Positions 19,938 through 32,922 of a stretch of 64,000 nt of DNA are shown piece by piece. Position 1 is the first letter of the stretch, and every line of letters starts with the position of its first letter. The notes under the pieces were generated by a model, which saw only the letters and a program-made list of their open reading frames with translations, had not been told where the DNA came from and did no database searches. Both the position numbers and the translations under genes were made by a program. Origin of the DNA: Lomentospora prolificans (lineage: Eukaryota > Ascomycota > Sordariomycetes > Microascales > Microascaceae); the NCBI GenBank assembly GCA_029532625.1, contig JARFXM010000011.1, forward strand, positions 558,001 through 622,000. Reading direction: 5' to 3'.

Positions 19938-21551
19938 ATGCCCAAGCCGTTTAGCAAGATTAGGTCCGCCGCCATTGATGGCAGGCTGCACAACCCCATA
20001 TTCAGGAAAACTCAACTCAAGGCTCTCCATGACGCGCTGTCCAAGAGCATTACCGAGATCCAAAGGGTAATTTCCAAGGACACAGGGCACAGGCTCGCGG
20101 AGGTCAAGGTCGAGTGCTGGCTTGCCCTGCGAACTATTGCTGAGGCCTACACGGCAATTGACAGCGCCAAGGCACTCAAGGAAGCGAATGCGCTCGCCGA
20201 GGGGAAAGATGCACCCGACGCGCGGGAACCCATAGGCATCGTCGTTATTGAGCCCACATCGCACACTTTCTTTTACTCGCTTATTAGCGCCCTCGTTCCG
20301 GCGCTGGCAGGTGGAAATTGCGTCCTCATCCAGGTGAGCAGTTGTGGCGTCTACTCTCGGGAATAAATTGCTAACTGTCGACCCAGGCCGAGCAGTCGAT
20401 GCTTGAAACCCCTACCTACATACTCAAGCTCATCCAAGACGCCCTGGATGCCGACATTATTCACGTTTCCAGGACAAAGGTCAACGGCGCTGACATTGGC
20501 CACCGCCATGTTCGCGTCCTCCAAAACGGATCAACTGAGGCACCTCTTGCCAACGAGATAGTGTCCCGCTCTCAGGCGCTAGTAGCTGCCATCGTCGAGC
20601 GCGATGCCGATATTCAGGCCGCCGCCAAGGCTCTAGTCACCATGCGCTTCGGTCTCCGAGGGAAGTCTCCTTACGCGCCCGATGTGGTTCTCGTCAACGA
20701 GTGGGTGAAGAAGGAGTTCCTGGTTGCGGTGACGCAGCACTCCATCCAGCTCATGTCTGAGGCTGGTCAGGCAGCCGGTGGCAGGAAGTTTGAGGCCCAA
20801 GGTCTTCTAGACGAAATTGTTAAAGAGGGCTTCGCGAATGTGATTTCTGCTGGCCGCGAAGGTATCATTCTAGACATCGAGAGCCGGAGGTCTTTCTTGA
20901 TGCAGCGCAAGTTGCAAGAGAGGTGTCTCGGTGTTCTTGCTGTGACGAGTATGGATGACGCGATTGACGTATCCAAGAGGTAAGGTGCCGCCGTGGATAG
21001 CCATTTATATAACAACCCGTCTAACAATTCACAGGCTCGGGCGCCTCGCGGCCGCCTATGTCTTTTCCAGCCCTACTACGGCAAAGTACATTTGCGAGTT
21101 CATCGACTCCGACCTTAGCTTTGTCAACCACGCACCTACCAACCTCCTCTGTAAGTCCTACCCAATTCGACACAAAAGAGCGACTTTCTGACCTCAATCA
21201 GTCGGGCCCATCTCCCCCGCCGACAAACCGCTCGACCACGCCAAAGGTGGCCGCTATTCTCAAACCCTATTCACCATCCCCAAGCCCCAATACATCACCA
21301 AGCCTGCCCTCATCTCGCAGCTCGAGAAGCTTCTTACCAGTGCCACGTCCCAGCAGCTCCACAAGCTCGACGCCGAGGCTTCCATTGTCCTTCCCGACAT
21401 GAAGCGGCCCGAGAAGCAGAACGGCATCGGCTTTTTCAATCAGGGTCTTCTCACAGGAGGCATCATTTTTCTGACGACGATAGTATCGGCTACTGGCGGC
21501 TTGGCTTACTGTGGGCTAAAGTATCTGTGGCCTCTGATTAGGCCCTTGTAA
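19938..21551 (+). CDS. Tail-anchored aldehyde-dehydrogenase-like protein lacking the catalytic Cys
   Basis: Four exons (19938-20333, 20387-20979, 21035-21150, 21202-21551) encode 484 residues; the start is the ATG of MPKPFSKIRSAAIDGR. The fold is recognisable from REPIGIVVIEP...SALVPALAGGNCVLI (Rossmann entry), the VTSMDDAIDVSKRLGRLAAAYVFSS segment and the DLSFVNHAPTNLL region. At the active site, where ALDHs have a GQxC-type motif, this protein reads FGLRGKSPYAPDVVL, with Ser226 near the expected nucleophile. The ELGG Glu motif is also not canonical (NEIVSRSQ). The C-terminus has one hydrophobic span (GLLTGGIIFLTTIVSATGG) and a short tail, resembling the membrane anchoring of fatty-aldehyde dehydrogenase. 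It is probably an ER-anchored non-catalytic or altered-function homologue (inference). Confidence 0.85.
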
Positions 21552-21766
21552 GAGTATTGACATTTAGAAGCACAAGAAGTGTTTGCGTGTCTTTGGAGTA
21601 GCGTTTCAAATTTGATCCTGTAGTAATCTACCGCAGTCTATACCATACCAAACGTGTGATATTCCTCACACGCGTATATTCCCCAAAATCTGTGCCTTCC
21701 TACACTTGATACTTTTCCAACATTGCTTTGTGGTATGATGTCTAAACGGGAGTTAAGAGCTGCGGT

Positions 21767-23438
21767 TTACGCCTTTACGAAATTACTGCGCTTTCGTAGG
21801 CGGGGGCCAAATTTGAAGAGAATCCAAGGAATTGGGAGTAAAAGCACAGAGAGGAATGCGAAGACACTTCCAGCCCAATGCACGCCCAGACTCTCGTACA
21901 TCTGGATCGTGAAGAGCGGGAACACAGCTCCTAGAGTATATCGGAGGATCCCGTTTGCGGCAAGCGCTGTATCGTCACGAGTTAGAAGCTAGGATACCCG
22001 ACGAAACATCTGGCTAGCAACCTACCTGATGCGGCGCCTTGCGTTCCATAAAAGTCGACCATGTATGTAATAACAGACATCTGGTAAAATATTAGCTATG
22101 GCTCGAGACTCGGAATACTGTCCATCACTTACAAAGAGTCCGAGTGCCCCGATCCCAAATGGGATGCCAGCTGCCACTAGAGCAGCCCAGTTTCCGTTCG
22201 GCTTCGCCTCCCAGGCATACCTAATTCCAAAGGTTTAGTGAGGTCTGCCCAATGGGGAAAACGGGCATCTTACCAAAAGAGACCAACTGGAATGAAGATG
22301 CTACCGGCCATTCCGGAGTAAAGTCTATGTTCCGGATCAGTTCGACCGTCACGACTCCTCTTCCGGGCACGTCCGTGGAGAGTCACGTCGAAAATGACAA
22401 ACATGACTGTGGCAAGTAGAAATCCAATGATGATACTGATGAAGCTCAATCCCGCTTGCCTGGAATTGAATCCGTAAAACTTTTGCAGCACGTACGGAGC
22501 ACTAGCAAAATAGCTAAAGATCATGGCGTAGGCAAACGCTGAGTAGACGGCCAGCGACGAGACGACAATCTCGGTAAACAGCATTTTTGTCGGTTTGACA
22601 AGGGCGCCTGCAATTAGGGACGCAACCTGAGAGCCGGTCATCGTGGTCTTTACGTCAACGTCATTTCGCAAAATCCACTTTTGCGAGGTTTCCTTCATGA
22701 GAATGCAGCTGAGCCAGATGGGTGCGCCAACCATGAGCAAGAGATATTGAGTCCATCTCCAGTCATAGTTGTGGGCTTTGAGAGTGTATGCGCCCGCCAA
22801 AGGCCCCAAGGTCGGGCCCAGGAAAGGAGCGAGAATGAAGAGGATAGATGCTTGTGCTCCTCCCTTGTGCAGCTGCCATATGTCCGCAACTGATCCCGCA
22901 CCGACAGCGATACCGGCGGACCCTAGCATGCCCGCCAGAAACCTGAACGCAAGGAGGGTGGAGAAGTTGTTTGCAGCTGCAGAGCCTCCAATGAAGGCCA
23001 TCAGGCAGGTCGTTGTTGCGACGTAAACCCATTTCCTTCCCCATACTTCTGAAAAAGGCGCGATGAAGAGAGGGCCAAAGGCTAGACCGAGTGTGTAGAG
23101 TGTTAAGGGTAAAATGGACTGTGTTCGGGAGACCTCGAAGTCTTCTGCAATGAGGCTGGTTGCCGGGACAGTGACGGAGGTTGCAAAGGTGCTACACCAC
23201 AAAGTTAGTTAGCGTGATACCTTCACGGGCACGGAGTTGCAACTGCCACTGACATGAGAAATGAGTTCACCCCTGGTATTATTGTATGCAGTAACCTAGA
23301 CGCTTGCCCCCAGTTCCAAGGGTTTCTGGGGTCTTGCTCGTAAGGAACTAGGCTCGATCCATTGGCATCGGAATCGGCTGCGTCATCTACGACGGAGCTT
23401 CCTTTTTCCGTATTATCGTCAATATGCGATGTAGTCAT
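21767..23438 (-). CDS. MFS transporter, DHA1-like
   Basis: Five exons (about 23254-23438, 22274-23191, 22133-22220, 22026-22080, then a last exon ending at 21767; minus strand). The N-terminal tail ends in YEQDPRNPWNWG, the hallmark preceding TM1 in fungal polyamine/drug antiporters. GPLFIAPFSEVWGRKWVY is motif A after TM2, and the LAPFLGPTLGPLAGAY helix matches motif C of antiporters. The last exon carries YTLGAVFPLFTIQMYESLGVHW and ends RKRSNFVKA. The first intron uses a weaker donor (GTCAGT). I expect 12 spans in the plasma membrane, exporting small molecules by proton antiport. It converges on the ALDH-like gene with only about 215 bp between stop codons. Confidence 0.88.
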
Positions 23439-24482
23439 TGTATAATTAGATACACTGATTCTATTTCATATAATTCAGTATTAGCATATCCGTGGAAGGT
23501 TGGTATGTCCATGCAGCCGGGCTGGGAGGCAGCCAGCCAGCCATTTATGTATTAACATCTTTTGTGTGGTAGACAAGCAGCTGGCCTTCAAGACATCTTC
23601 TAAAAGTCATTTACTCATCCAAACTAATTTCTAAGCAACTGGTTGGGAGAGTATGCACCAATTGGTATTTCAAGAAAGCGCGGCTCGGGCAGATCAGTAA
23701 ACACTGCTGAGCCGAGGTATGCTCGGCCCCGCTCCTAGCGCCGGATGGGAATCTATAACCCGATCGATCACGGAGGTTGGCAACAAAATTGCCGACACGC
23801 GGTCTCGGCGCGCATATAGATATAGTTCAGGATAGGAGTATCACTATTACTAAAGGCGCCGCTTTTATAATTAGGAATTACAAAGGCGGCGAAAATGTAT
23901 TGGCCAACATTCATACGAATCACGCGATCGAAGCATCTCATGTATTGATCCAGCTCCGCGGAGGACGGACAGCCTTACAGCACACGTATTCAGTGGACAC
24001 GAACGAAAGGAGCGTAGAAGGAATTAGTGGAACTTGACTGATCGCAACCTTTCATTGTATCGCCTTCAGCTGACACTCCGGGCATCGACGTTAGATCCAA
24101 TATCCCCGCAGGACAGTAGCCAGCCATAAATGGCTGCGTTAGGTTTAATACCTACCCCCGGTGAGTGTCCTCTCGACTCCCAAAGCCGATTCCCTGGTTT
24201 ACCGATAGAGAACAAAACTCCAGCATATTTGGCGGGGCTGTAGTTGAGACGTCGACAAATTACTGAGGTTTCCCGAGGAAATCGTCTGGCGTCACTAATC
24301 TACCCGGTTGTTGAGCTATGGGCATTTGCTTAAAACGTTGAGAAGTCGCTTTCACAACCAAAGTATCCATTAAAACTCATCATTGATGTATTTCGAAGCA
24401 TTAGGACCTAACAGTTGAACTGGACACATTAACCTTGTCGCATTTAGGAAGAATTCTAAATCTATCCAAACGATACAACTGT
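23439..24482. other. Intergenic region, promoter of the MFS gene and 3' flank of the thioesterase gene
   Basis: AT-rich with a short CAGC tandem near 23531. The open frame at 23777-24037 begins with a non-ATG codon and resembles nothing known. No gene is supported. Confidence 0.55.
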
Positions 24483-25509
24483 CTATATCTTTCCCTTAGT
24501 GTTACTCCTCGCGCCTAGATTCCGGGCCGCTGAAAGAATCAAACACATATGAGTGCTGAGTGCCACAATATCCCCATGCTTATCCAAAATCACCACGTCT
24601 AGATCAAACCGCCCGTTTTGAATAGCCTTCGCACTGGTCCTAACGAAAATCCAATCGTTTTCTCCCTCCCTGAGTTCCTTCTTGACATCGAGATTCATAG
24701 TTACAGTAGGGTACCAGAATAGCTCGTCCTGTGCGTACGGCTCGGGCGGCTCACCCTTCTTGGGACGCCATGCCTCGACAACATAAGGGAAACAGTCGGC
24801 TACGAACCCGAGCGACGCATTTGTGAAGCCCTCTCCGGACACGAATCGGATCCATGACTCCTCAACACCACGCCTGGGCTGGCCCCTTCGCGGTGAGAAT
24901 ATTTCGATATTTAACTGCGCGCGGGCGTAGCTGTTGGTGCGAGGACTGGGAGACTTGGGCCTTGGCGCCCAATGGAGATCCTCGCCCTTGGCCATCTTGA
25001 CGAGATCCACAGGCGGCGGAGGAGGATCAAGGGCCCAGCCGGTAGGTAAACTTAGGCCCTTCTCAACCGACAGCTTGGTATTGGTCATGAAACCAATAAT
25101 CTCCTTGCGAGAGTTGGACGTAATCCAAGGTGCCGAAGTCTGCAGATCGTGCTGGTAGAGAGTGATTTGAATGCTGGAGAGGGCGCGGCCCAATTTGACA
25201 TCTTCTATAACGAGGATGGCCCGACCTACTTCAGTCCGATTTACATACTCGAAGTGCGCTGAAATGACGTCGGGCTGGCCTCGTGCCGCCAGGTACTCCG
25301 ACGCAGTGCGCAGGATGCAGGAAGCGACATAGCCGCCGTTGGGAACTAGACGGGTGAGTTATATGGCGTTTCAAGAGGTAGAATGTGGGTCGCTTACCCG
25401 AACCGATACAATAACTTTCGACAAGGTTGGCAGAGTAGACGTGGGAATCGACTGCAGATACTCGAGTGGCGTCCGTGAAGGGGACAATTTCTAGGTTATC
25501 GGAGGCCAT
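24483..25509 (-). CDS. TesB-like acyl-CoA thioesterase (double hotdog)
   Basis: Two exons, complement of 24483-25345 and 25398-25509, give 324 residues from MASDNLEIVPF. Sequence around the junction, YCIGSVPNGGYVASCILRTA, is the typical N-terminal hotdog signature of the thioesterase-like superfamily (the NGGY block). FEYVNRTEVGRAILVIEDVKLGR follows as the strand after the hotdog helix. The C-terminal half (WPTVTMNLDVKKELREGENDW-like strands and DGDIVALS-type ending) fits a second hotdog. Family members hydrolyse acyl-CoA. No signal peptide or clear peroxisomal C-terminal tripeptide is seen (it ends TKGKI), so it is probably cytosolic. The promoter side faces the CorA-like gene 1.8 kb away. 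Confidence 0.82.
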
Positions 25510-27294
25510 GGTGACGCGATAGAGGGCGGAGTTTGCTGATGGTTCGTAAACAAGCGCTTTACTTCTTGTTATAGGTAGGCTCACTTGATATATTGTGATA
25601 AAACTCCAGGCCTTAGGTCCTTGATGCCTCCAGTTGTGATATTGGATTGAGCCCCATATTCCTGGTTAAGCCTCATGTGAAGACGATGGCCCACGCGATT
25701 AGTGAACATCGCTAACTCCGGTGAGCCATTGGGCCTCGGCAACTCCACAGGCGCGGTGCACTGAACGTCCCACTAATCAAGAAACCTTGAATTGACTCCA
25801 GTGGCCAGATCCAATATGATTAATAATTTGAAATGAGCATCGCCAGCCAGCCTGGAATCGACTCCCATCGAATGGGGCAAACCCACGTGACAGTCACGGG
25901 ACATTTTCACTTCGTGTTGCTTTGTTGTCCCGATTACTTGGATTTGGCTTTGAATACTTTGGAGGAGTTTGACAATGGGTCGGAAATAACCCTGCTCAAA
26001 ATACAGGTTAACTTTTTTCTCCTTTCATTTTGGCGGCCCGAGGCCATGAGATTAGCTGGTACCTGCCTGGTGCTTGGGAGAGGCTTCATTCCCTTGCTCG
26101 AACGAACACCGTGGCGGCAGAAATCGAGACGGGGGCATCTGCCGTCGTCATCGTCGCCAGCGGGCAGATTGGATGCCTTCTAAGAGATGGAACTGCCGAT
26201 GCTTTTAATCCCGGCATCGAGACGCCCATTGAACCGAACCATGTCTACCTACGGATGGATGTTGAGGACAAAATGAATTGACAAATGGAGATTTCCATAC
26301 GGATCTAACAACTGCATCCCTCACCCCGCCCCTACCGAACCGATTCAATGTCAAGCAAGTCGAAAAATTCCACAGCCAGCCATTGGATATCAAACCACCC
26401 ATGGCTTTCCAGGTGTGTTGAAACTATGGGTGGCTGGGGCGAGCGCCCAGGGCGGCCAACGCCGAGGCTTTATTATTGGTTCTTCAACGAGCGCCTGCAT
26501 TGAAGGATTCTTGGCCCCCGCAGAAGGGGCAAAAGCAGGGGCGCTTGGAGGTCAAGCGAGGCATCGCAAAGCTGGAAACAGTGGATTGAAACACAGCTGG
26601 CTGACCGAGGCGACTTTGGTTCATCTACCTATCTGTACCAGCAGAGATGTTCTCCAAGGGGAGTCCAGGATTGGGAGGGAGATGCATCGATCCGAAGTGG
26701 AAAAAGGCAAAGGTTGGGGTCGTCATCGCTCATCTTGCCTCGCACTGTATCAGATCTCTTCCCTTGTCTGCCCAATCTCGAATCGCCTCGTGGAGGTCCA
26801 AAGCGGGCGGGCCTTTGCTGCATGTCAGATGCAAGTTGCGTCCAGCGCCGGATGTGACAGCTGGAGGCGCGGCTGGTACTCAAATGGCAGCCTCAAGTTG
26901 CGGAGTAGGAGTGTTAAAAAACAGCCAGAGCCAATACGAGCACCGTACTGCTTTTTTCTCTTTCGTCGCTCTCCATCTTTCATCATCGCAAACTGGTGAT
27001 CGCGTGCTTCCAAGCAGGCACATCCCCGAAACCCTCTAGCGCACGAACCCCGCAGCCAGCTGGCTTCTGTGCATGGAGGGACGTTTGTTTTAGCGAGTAA
27101 GGGCGCTGCTAACCGAATAAAAAACCAAGTCCAGACCTGCTAAACTAGCTAAGGATCAATCGAGACTCTGCAAAGAGCGAGAGAAAACGAGGGAGCCAAC
27201 GGCACTACGCCACTCCACTCCGGCGTGTTCCGGCGGGATTTGACCCGACGTTGCTAGCGTTTGACGCTAAAATATATAGATACAGCTCGGGGCC
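25510..27294. other. 1.8-kb divergent intergenic region with a 5' hairpin before the CorA-like gene
   Basis: No gene is supported; open frames here start with non-ATG codons or lack domain resemblance. At 27255-27269 a perfect 6-bp inverted repeat (TAGCGT-TTG-ACGCTA) lies 25 nt upstream of the CorA-like ATG and would form a tight hairpin in the 5' UTR. Confidence 0.5.
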
Positions 27295-29507
27295 ATGGCT
27301 CTCGAACCGGACAATTTCCAAGCTGTTTCTACCACAGCAACACCAACGCAGGCCATAGGTTCGACTCCCGAGCCCGGAGCCGACGTGATAATTGACATGG
27401 AGAATCCACCTCGCGCAGCGGGCGGCTCTGAGAAAAAGTCCGCCCTGGAAGCCGTTGAATCGCTCCCAACCGAGGACGGCGAATACCTGTCCGACTCCGA
27501 GACCATCCCCGACCCGCCCTGTACAACCACTGTCCTCCAGCAGTTCAGCGTCGTGGATCAGCGTAATAGGCTGCGTCGCCACACCAAGTACCGAGACCCG
27601 TGGATTGAGCAAGATGAAGAGCACATCAAAGTCCTGAACAGACTCCGGAGGTGGAAGTTGGCGCAGGACGGCGGTGTTTGGGGCAAGGCCAAGGCGCGAT
27701 TTTCCAGAAATCCCACACAGGCTAGGCGGCCCAGTGACGATCAGCTTGAGAAGCTGGTGCTTCATTATTTCCCCACGCCTGGAGAGTTTACGGTACGAAT
27801 CGTCGACTTTTACGCCAACTGCTCTAAAAAGTACGAGGTTTCGCTCGTGACTTGCCTTGAGAATTGTAGGTTTATTATCGGTATCATTCCCATCCCTAAA
27901 ATGTGTTAGTGCTTAACGGTATTCTAGTCCTCGAGAAAAAACCCGAAGGTGTACATGTGCGATGGATGTGAGTATTCTCGGATTCGCAACAGTCATTTAA
28001 AGAAGACTTTACCCAACTAACTCTCCGCAGCTACGCCCCGGTTGGCCCCAACATCGTCTCCTCATGCATCGACGATTTGTTCCGCAAAGCCGGTAAGACG
28101 AACCAAACAACCGTAATGGGCACCGGACGCAAAGCTTGGCCTTATCTCTCCATCGAGGCGCTCAGCTTCCGCCATCGCAACAATTATCGCCAGATGCGCG
28201 ATATCCATGACATCCTCTCCGAGGATACTCCCGTCAACCAGGACCTGCGCATGCGCCTCAATCGGCGAAATGCAGAGACCATTGGCAAGTCCATCCTCGC
28301 TAAAGATCTCGAGTGGAGGTGCGAGCATCTAGGCATGACGGCGGATTTCTGGGAACTCGTGCGGACGCGGATCCCCTATCACCTGACGCAAATGAGCACG
28401 CAGGAGACGACGGGCGGCGCGAAAGATATTGTGAATCCGATGACGGCAGGGCATATTTACCAGACACTATGGACTCACCCTTCGTATAAGAATGGGCAAT
28501 TGTTACGGAGTATGGTCTGGAACTATCACCGGCCGGACGGAATGCTCTTGACTGTTGGCATGCCCTGCGATGTTGAGTATCTCGACAAAGATTTTGATGC
28601 TTGGCTCAGTCAGTCGAGGAAAAGGCGCGATGGCAACGAGGACGCATCCGTCTTTGCATTCCTTTACAAGCGCTTCAAGAACTCTGGCACCAGGGACTGG
28701 CCCGAGAAGACGGTCGACTATTTCCTCATCTACCTCCTTACCGAGATAGCTGTGGCTCCCCACAACATCCGCCAAGGGCGTGCCATGACGCGATTAACTG
28801 TCGCGTATAAGCAAGTCGTCGAGAAACTCAAGCTGCGTCGCTACGACCGCTTCAGGAGACACGAGTCAATTAGACTCGTCAGGGATTTCCTTACCTGCCA
28901 GGACGAGCTTACGTGCATCTGCAACGTGCTCAGAGGCAGAATGACCCTCCTTACCAACCTCGAAAAATTTCTGGTAGACAACGAGGCGAATGCGCCCGAG
29001 CGAGACCCAGACTACAAACCCTCACCTACGGAATGCGAGAGTGCTCTTGAGCGTGTGCAATGGGCAATTCCACTCGTCAAGGAGCAGCTGGAGGTCTGCG
29101 AAGCACTTTTAGTCGACCTCCGAATCTCCACTGAAGCCGTAAGTAATACATTTACGCCTCCCCCGTCGCCCTTACCCTACTGACAAGTGTAGCTCTTCCA
29201 ACTCAAATCCATCGAACAAAACGAGCTTGCTATCGTTGCCGAGAGCCAAAACAAAGCTATCCTCGTCTTCACCGCTGTCACCGTGATTTTCCTCCCGTTA
29301 TCCTTCTTCACCAGCTATTTCGGTATGAACCTCAACGGACTGGAGGATCCAAACAAGACGGAGGCCTGGTTCTGGCAGGTATGTGGTGTAGTCGGCTTTG
29401 TCATTGTCTTCGTCACGAGTATGTGGGCATTCAGGCAAGAGTTGAGAGAGAGAATATTCGGAAAATACGCGAGCTCTGGGCAGCATCAGGCCTTTCCTCT
29501 CGATTGA
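27295..29507 (+). CDS. CorA-like divalent-cation (Mg2+) transporter
   Basis: Four exons (27295-27865, 27928-27967, 28031-29138, 29193-29507) encode 677 residues. A long, mainly soluble N-terminal domain is followed by two membrane spans near the C-terminus. The first, beginning ILVFTAVTVIFLPLSFFTSYF, ends in GMN (YFGMNLNG), the signature of CorA/Mrs2/ALR channels. The second is WFWQVCGVVGFVIVFVTSMW. The preceding helix (SIEQNELAIVAESQNKA) is the stalk helix of the family. The extended N-terminus and size resemble the fungal CorA-domain proteins with an ankyrin-like or unassigned soluble part rather than bacterial CorA. It probably forms a pentameric plasma-membrane or vacuolar channel; localisation is not evident. 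Confidence 0.9.
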
Positions 29508-30077
29508 AAGGGATCGGGACAGAGATCATGTTAGAATATCTATTAGTATAACTACGAGTTCCGATAAAATGTGAGGCTTCCGGCGGGAATGTTTGCAATG
29601 AGAATGGTTTCTAGTATTCATACTACTCGAGGGCTGCCATGCACACTCAAAGCATGGCGCAATATCAGGAAAGGCTCAACAAGAACCTTCAATGGGCTTG
29701 CACCCTCTCGACCGATATTTACACCAAGCCAGGCCGCTATTCGTTCATTTAAATAAAAAACAATAATGGAAAAAACCCCCCAAGCAATTCAAGTACCCAG
29801 ATAGCCAGCTCTATTGTAATGGCTGCCGTGTTCACACTCTGAACCATAATATGACCCCTTCCGAACCCACCAGACCCAAATGCAAACCAAACCCAGGGAA
29901 TCGCGGTAAAAGATAGGCCTAACTGAAGGCAACCCAAAATTACAGAAACACATAACCAGTCGTATCAAAGGCAACAAACATTACATCCTGACTCGTAATC
30001 GTAACACATCCTTTCCTCCCATCGTATGCTCTGCCCGTCACCGCACCTTTTATTGACCCGTAAGGTTGAGGTTAGCA
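29508..30077. terminator. Convergent 3' intergenic region
   Basis: These 570 bp lie between the stop codons of the converging CorA-like and SAT4-domain genes. It is AT-rich and presumably holds both 3' UTRs. No gene is supported. Confidence 0.5.
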
Positions 30078-31265
30078 TCACCTTGCAATTGGGACAATGA
30101 ACTCTTCATCCGCTCCCTTCTCAAGAGTCCTGTCGAACGTGTCGTCTGATTCGTACGACGTATGTCTGTAATTATTGTGCGCGAAGCCGCGCATCCGTGC
30201 TGGCGACGTAGACTTTCGCTGGAAGAGGGGTCTCAACATTGGGATCGACGCTGCGATGATAGTAATCGCACCCTCTGCAGTACCGAAGATGAATAGGTAC
30301 ACATTAGAAGCTAGGCAACGTCAGAATACTGATACTGATGCTTATTCGAGAGGTAGGCAGTGTATCTTACCAATGTTAGGGTCCGAGATGGCGTAGATCG
30401 TCGTAAGTTTGAGGAAGGACGTAATTCCCGCACTAAATTCATCAGTACCAAATCTCTCATGATGGCGTAGCATAATCCAACTCACAATATTCCCATGCTC
30501 ATGGCGAAGAGAGCACCTAGTTTCTCTTTCTTGTTGATAGAAACGTTCCATATTAGCTTCCACGGAAGCCCCGCTAACACGATGTCTATCACACCAGAGT
30601 AGACTAAAAGTCGTGTTAGCGCTGGTTCGTCGCCAGCAAGGGTGCAAGCTCTTTTAAACTCACTAGTCCCCGTGGTTCCCACGATCTCAACCGTCCTTTT
30701 CGGCCAGCAGCCGCCCCTCACCGTGCTATCCCATAGTCTCTCCACAGGCCAACACTGGATCCATTGGACCGTTGCGTTGGCGCCAAGCACAAAGTTGGTT
30801 GATATGATCACAAACCACACAAACCTCTTGGTCCAACCACTTGAGATGGCCAACAACGTGAGCGCGAAAGAGAGTTTGCTCCACAGCAGAGCCAGTATGG
30901 AAAAGAAGCCTGCAATGTAGGCGTACATACTCATCTCCGTAAGGGTGGCCAGGTTGATTGCATAGTTGGGCTTGCCTAGGTCAAGGGAAACGCAAAGCGA
31001 TTGGAGTGATGCGGAAACCACTAATGCCACCTAAAATTGACTTCATCAATACTATTTTCCATGAAATCATCTGCTGGGCGGAGGGACCTACAAAGCTCGC
31101 CACCAAGAAGTAGTCATCCCACCAAAGCGTCCTCCCCCTCGAGAGCTTGGAATAAATACGTAGTCCTAGAAAGAGCGCCGCGATGCTCGCAAGAAGCCAT
31201 ATCGTTCGATTTAACAACGGTCCTAGGTCTGGTATCTGTGCATGTGAATCCTGACCCTGATCCAT
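30078..31265 (-). CDS. SAT4/rhodopsin-domain integral membrane protein (PTH11-like GPCR family without CFEM)
   Basis: Five exons, complement of 30078-30310, 30371-30432, 30486-30603, 30664-31030 and 31092-31265, give 317 residues starting MDQGQDSHAQIPDLG. Seven hydrophobic spans are visible, including NRTIWLLASIAALFLGLRIYS, a DDYFL turn typical of the family, SKLSFALTLLAISSGW, VIDIVLAGLPWKLIWNV and the last span NVYLFIFGTAEGAITIIAA. CWP and CW dipeptides lie in the extracellular loop. This arrangement matches the fungal SAT4/rhodopsin-like family related to PTH11 receptors. It lacks an N-terminal CFEM domain. Function is unknown; sensing at the plasma membrane is the usual guess. Confidence 0.87.
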
Positions 31266-32922
31266 GTCTACAGCATCAACACGTTCGTGGGAGCTTCTGT
31301 TGCTTTTCGCAAAAAAGAAAGGATCTGGAAAATTTCGAAAGAAGGAGTGGGGAAGCAAAACTAAGGGAAGAGGAAAATCATCTCGTTAGATCCTGGTCTC
31401 GGGGGATGTGGGTCTGTTTATGATAATAAGGATGCCCCGATATCGTCATGCCAGAAACCAGAGCTTTCCGGTGACATTGGGCCAATTGTCGAGGAAATAT
31501 GTGAGCTATCGCAGATTCGTTCATTATATTCGTCGGATCTGAAGCGAACCGTGTCGCAATGTCGAAGATCCCTTGCGGGGGGGGATGGAGATTCTGACAG
31601 CTTGTTGTGTGTCGATCCGACGCGTGCCAGGGCCTCTAAACCAAAGTTTGCCAAGACATGTCAAAAGCACAGGAACATTGCCCGTTAACCGAACTTGTTT
31701 CAAATGGGACGAAAGAAGCAAAATAGATTCCGGGTGGTATCGATTTTGGAGAGCGATGCTGCTGGCCTTTTCCCCGGAATTACACGAAGCCGGGTAGTAG
31801 TCCTCCAGTGGAGGCACGGCTGCGAGCGCCTTGATGTCCTTGCGGGGCGAATGCAACAGTGACAGACACTATGGTTCAAACTAACCCACGCCCAAACCTG
31901 CTCGTCCGCGCCTGACAAAAGCCACTGCTTCAAAATAGTGTTTCGACTCCGTATAAGCACTTCCCAAAGAGAGATGGGGCTGTCTTATTTTCTCACCAAA
32001 TGGCGGGTCGATCGACTCTCTCAACTCCGAGCGTGTACGATGTGGCTGCATTGGAGTCGCGTGAAGTTCGGGTGGAGTCGTGGAGGTGTTACACAGCGTC
32101 GCAATGTTCGGACCACGGCGAACGCCCCAGGTTCATGGTTTAGAAAGAGCATCTTGGCATCCCCCATACCAGCTTCAACTCTGCATCACCCCTCCAGCCT
32201 CCGTACACTCCATCCAGGCCGCGAATGCCCCCCAAAGGCTTTGCGCAGATGTCACAGTTGAATCTCTCCTGGGCCGTGCTTGGTCCCTAGTTGGCCGTCA
32301 CAGCACAAGCTGAGACGATGGAACAAAAGCCATGTTCGCATGACTAAACATCACCTTAAGTGAGCCATATTGGCTTCACTAGCGCAGAACTACCTGGCGG
32401 GCTCTCTAAGCCGGTGTTAGTCCAGGCCATATTCTCTACCTTTTTTCATATACCAAGGCACAGCTTCCGGTTGTGATTGTTTCAAGCGTCCTATTGTCTA
32501 TATCGCTGATAGGATCTAGCAAGGACTTTGTAGTCCTTGTGGCTCAATGCGTTGCGTTTACCTTGGGCTAAGGCCAGGGACGTTTTTGCATCTTTTCTTC
32601 TAGCATAATACTTATCTGAGGTAAAGTCCTGGTTCACTCTTTGCCAAGATATCCGGAGCACCGACATCTACAAATGTAAACAGGGCGAAAACAGTCAAGT
32701 TATCTCGGTAGAAGAATGTACTTCAAACCGCGTTATCAACCAAGACTATAGCTCATCATACATTATCATTGACCATGACAGCTATAACTAACAGCACACC
32801 GAGGCGAATCGGCCTATTCGGCCGTTGCATGTACAGTCCGTCCACTTCCCATTCCTTCCCACCGGGCAATGGCCCTGGCTAACACCATACCATCGTTGGC
32901 AGTTATTTAACGATGAAGTCGC
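31266..32922. other. Gene-poor intergenic region
   Basis: I find no supported gene in about 1.65 kb. Short frames on both strands overlap each other and have no recognisable features. The right end is the 3' flank of the CFEM gene. Confidence 0.55.

Noticed and set aside
27215..27275. tRNA-like sequence (GGGTCAAATCCC on the minus strand plus a TAGCGT/ACGCTA hairpin)
   Set aside because: The T-loop is one base short, the D-arm side would lie in the CorA-like coding sequence, and the acceptor ends do not pair. At most a relic or a 5' UTR hairpin.
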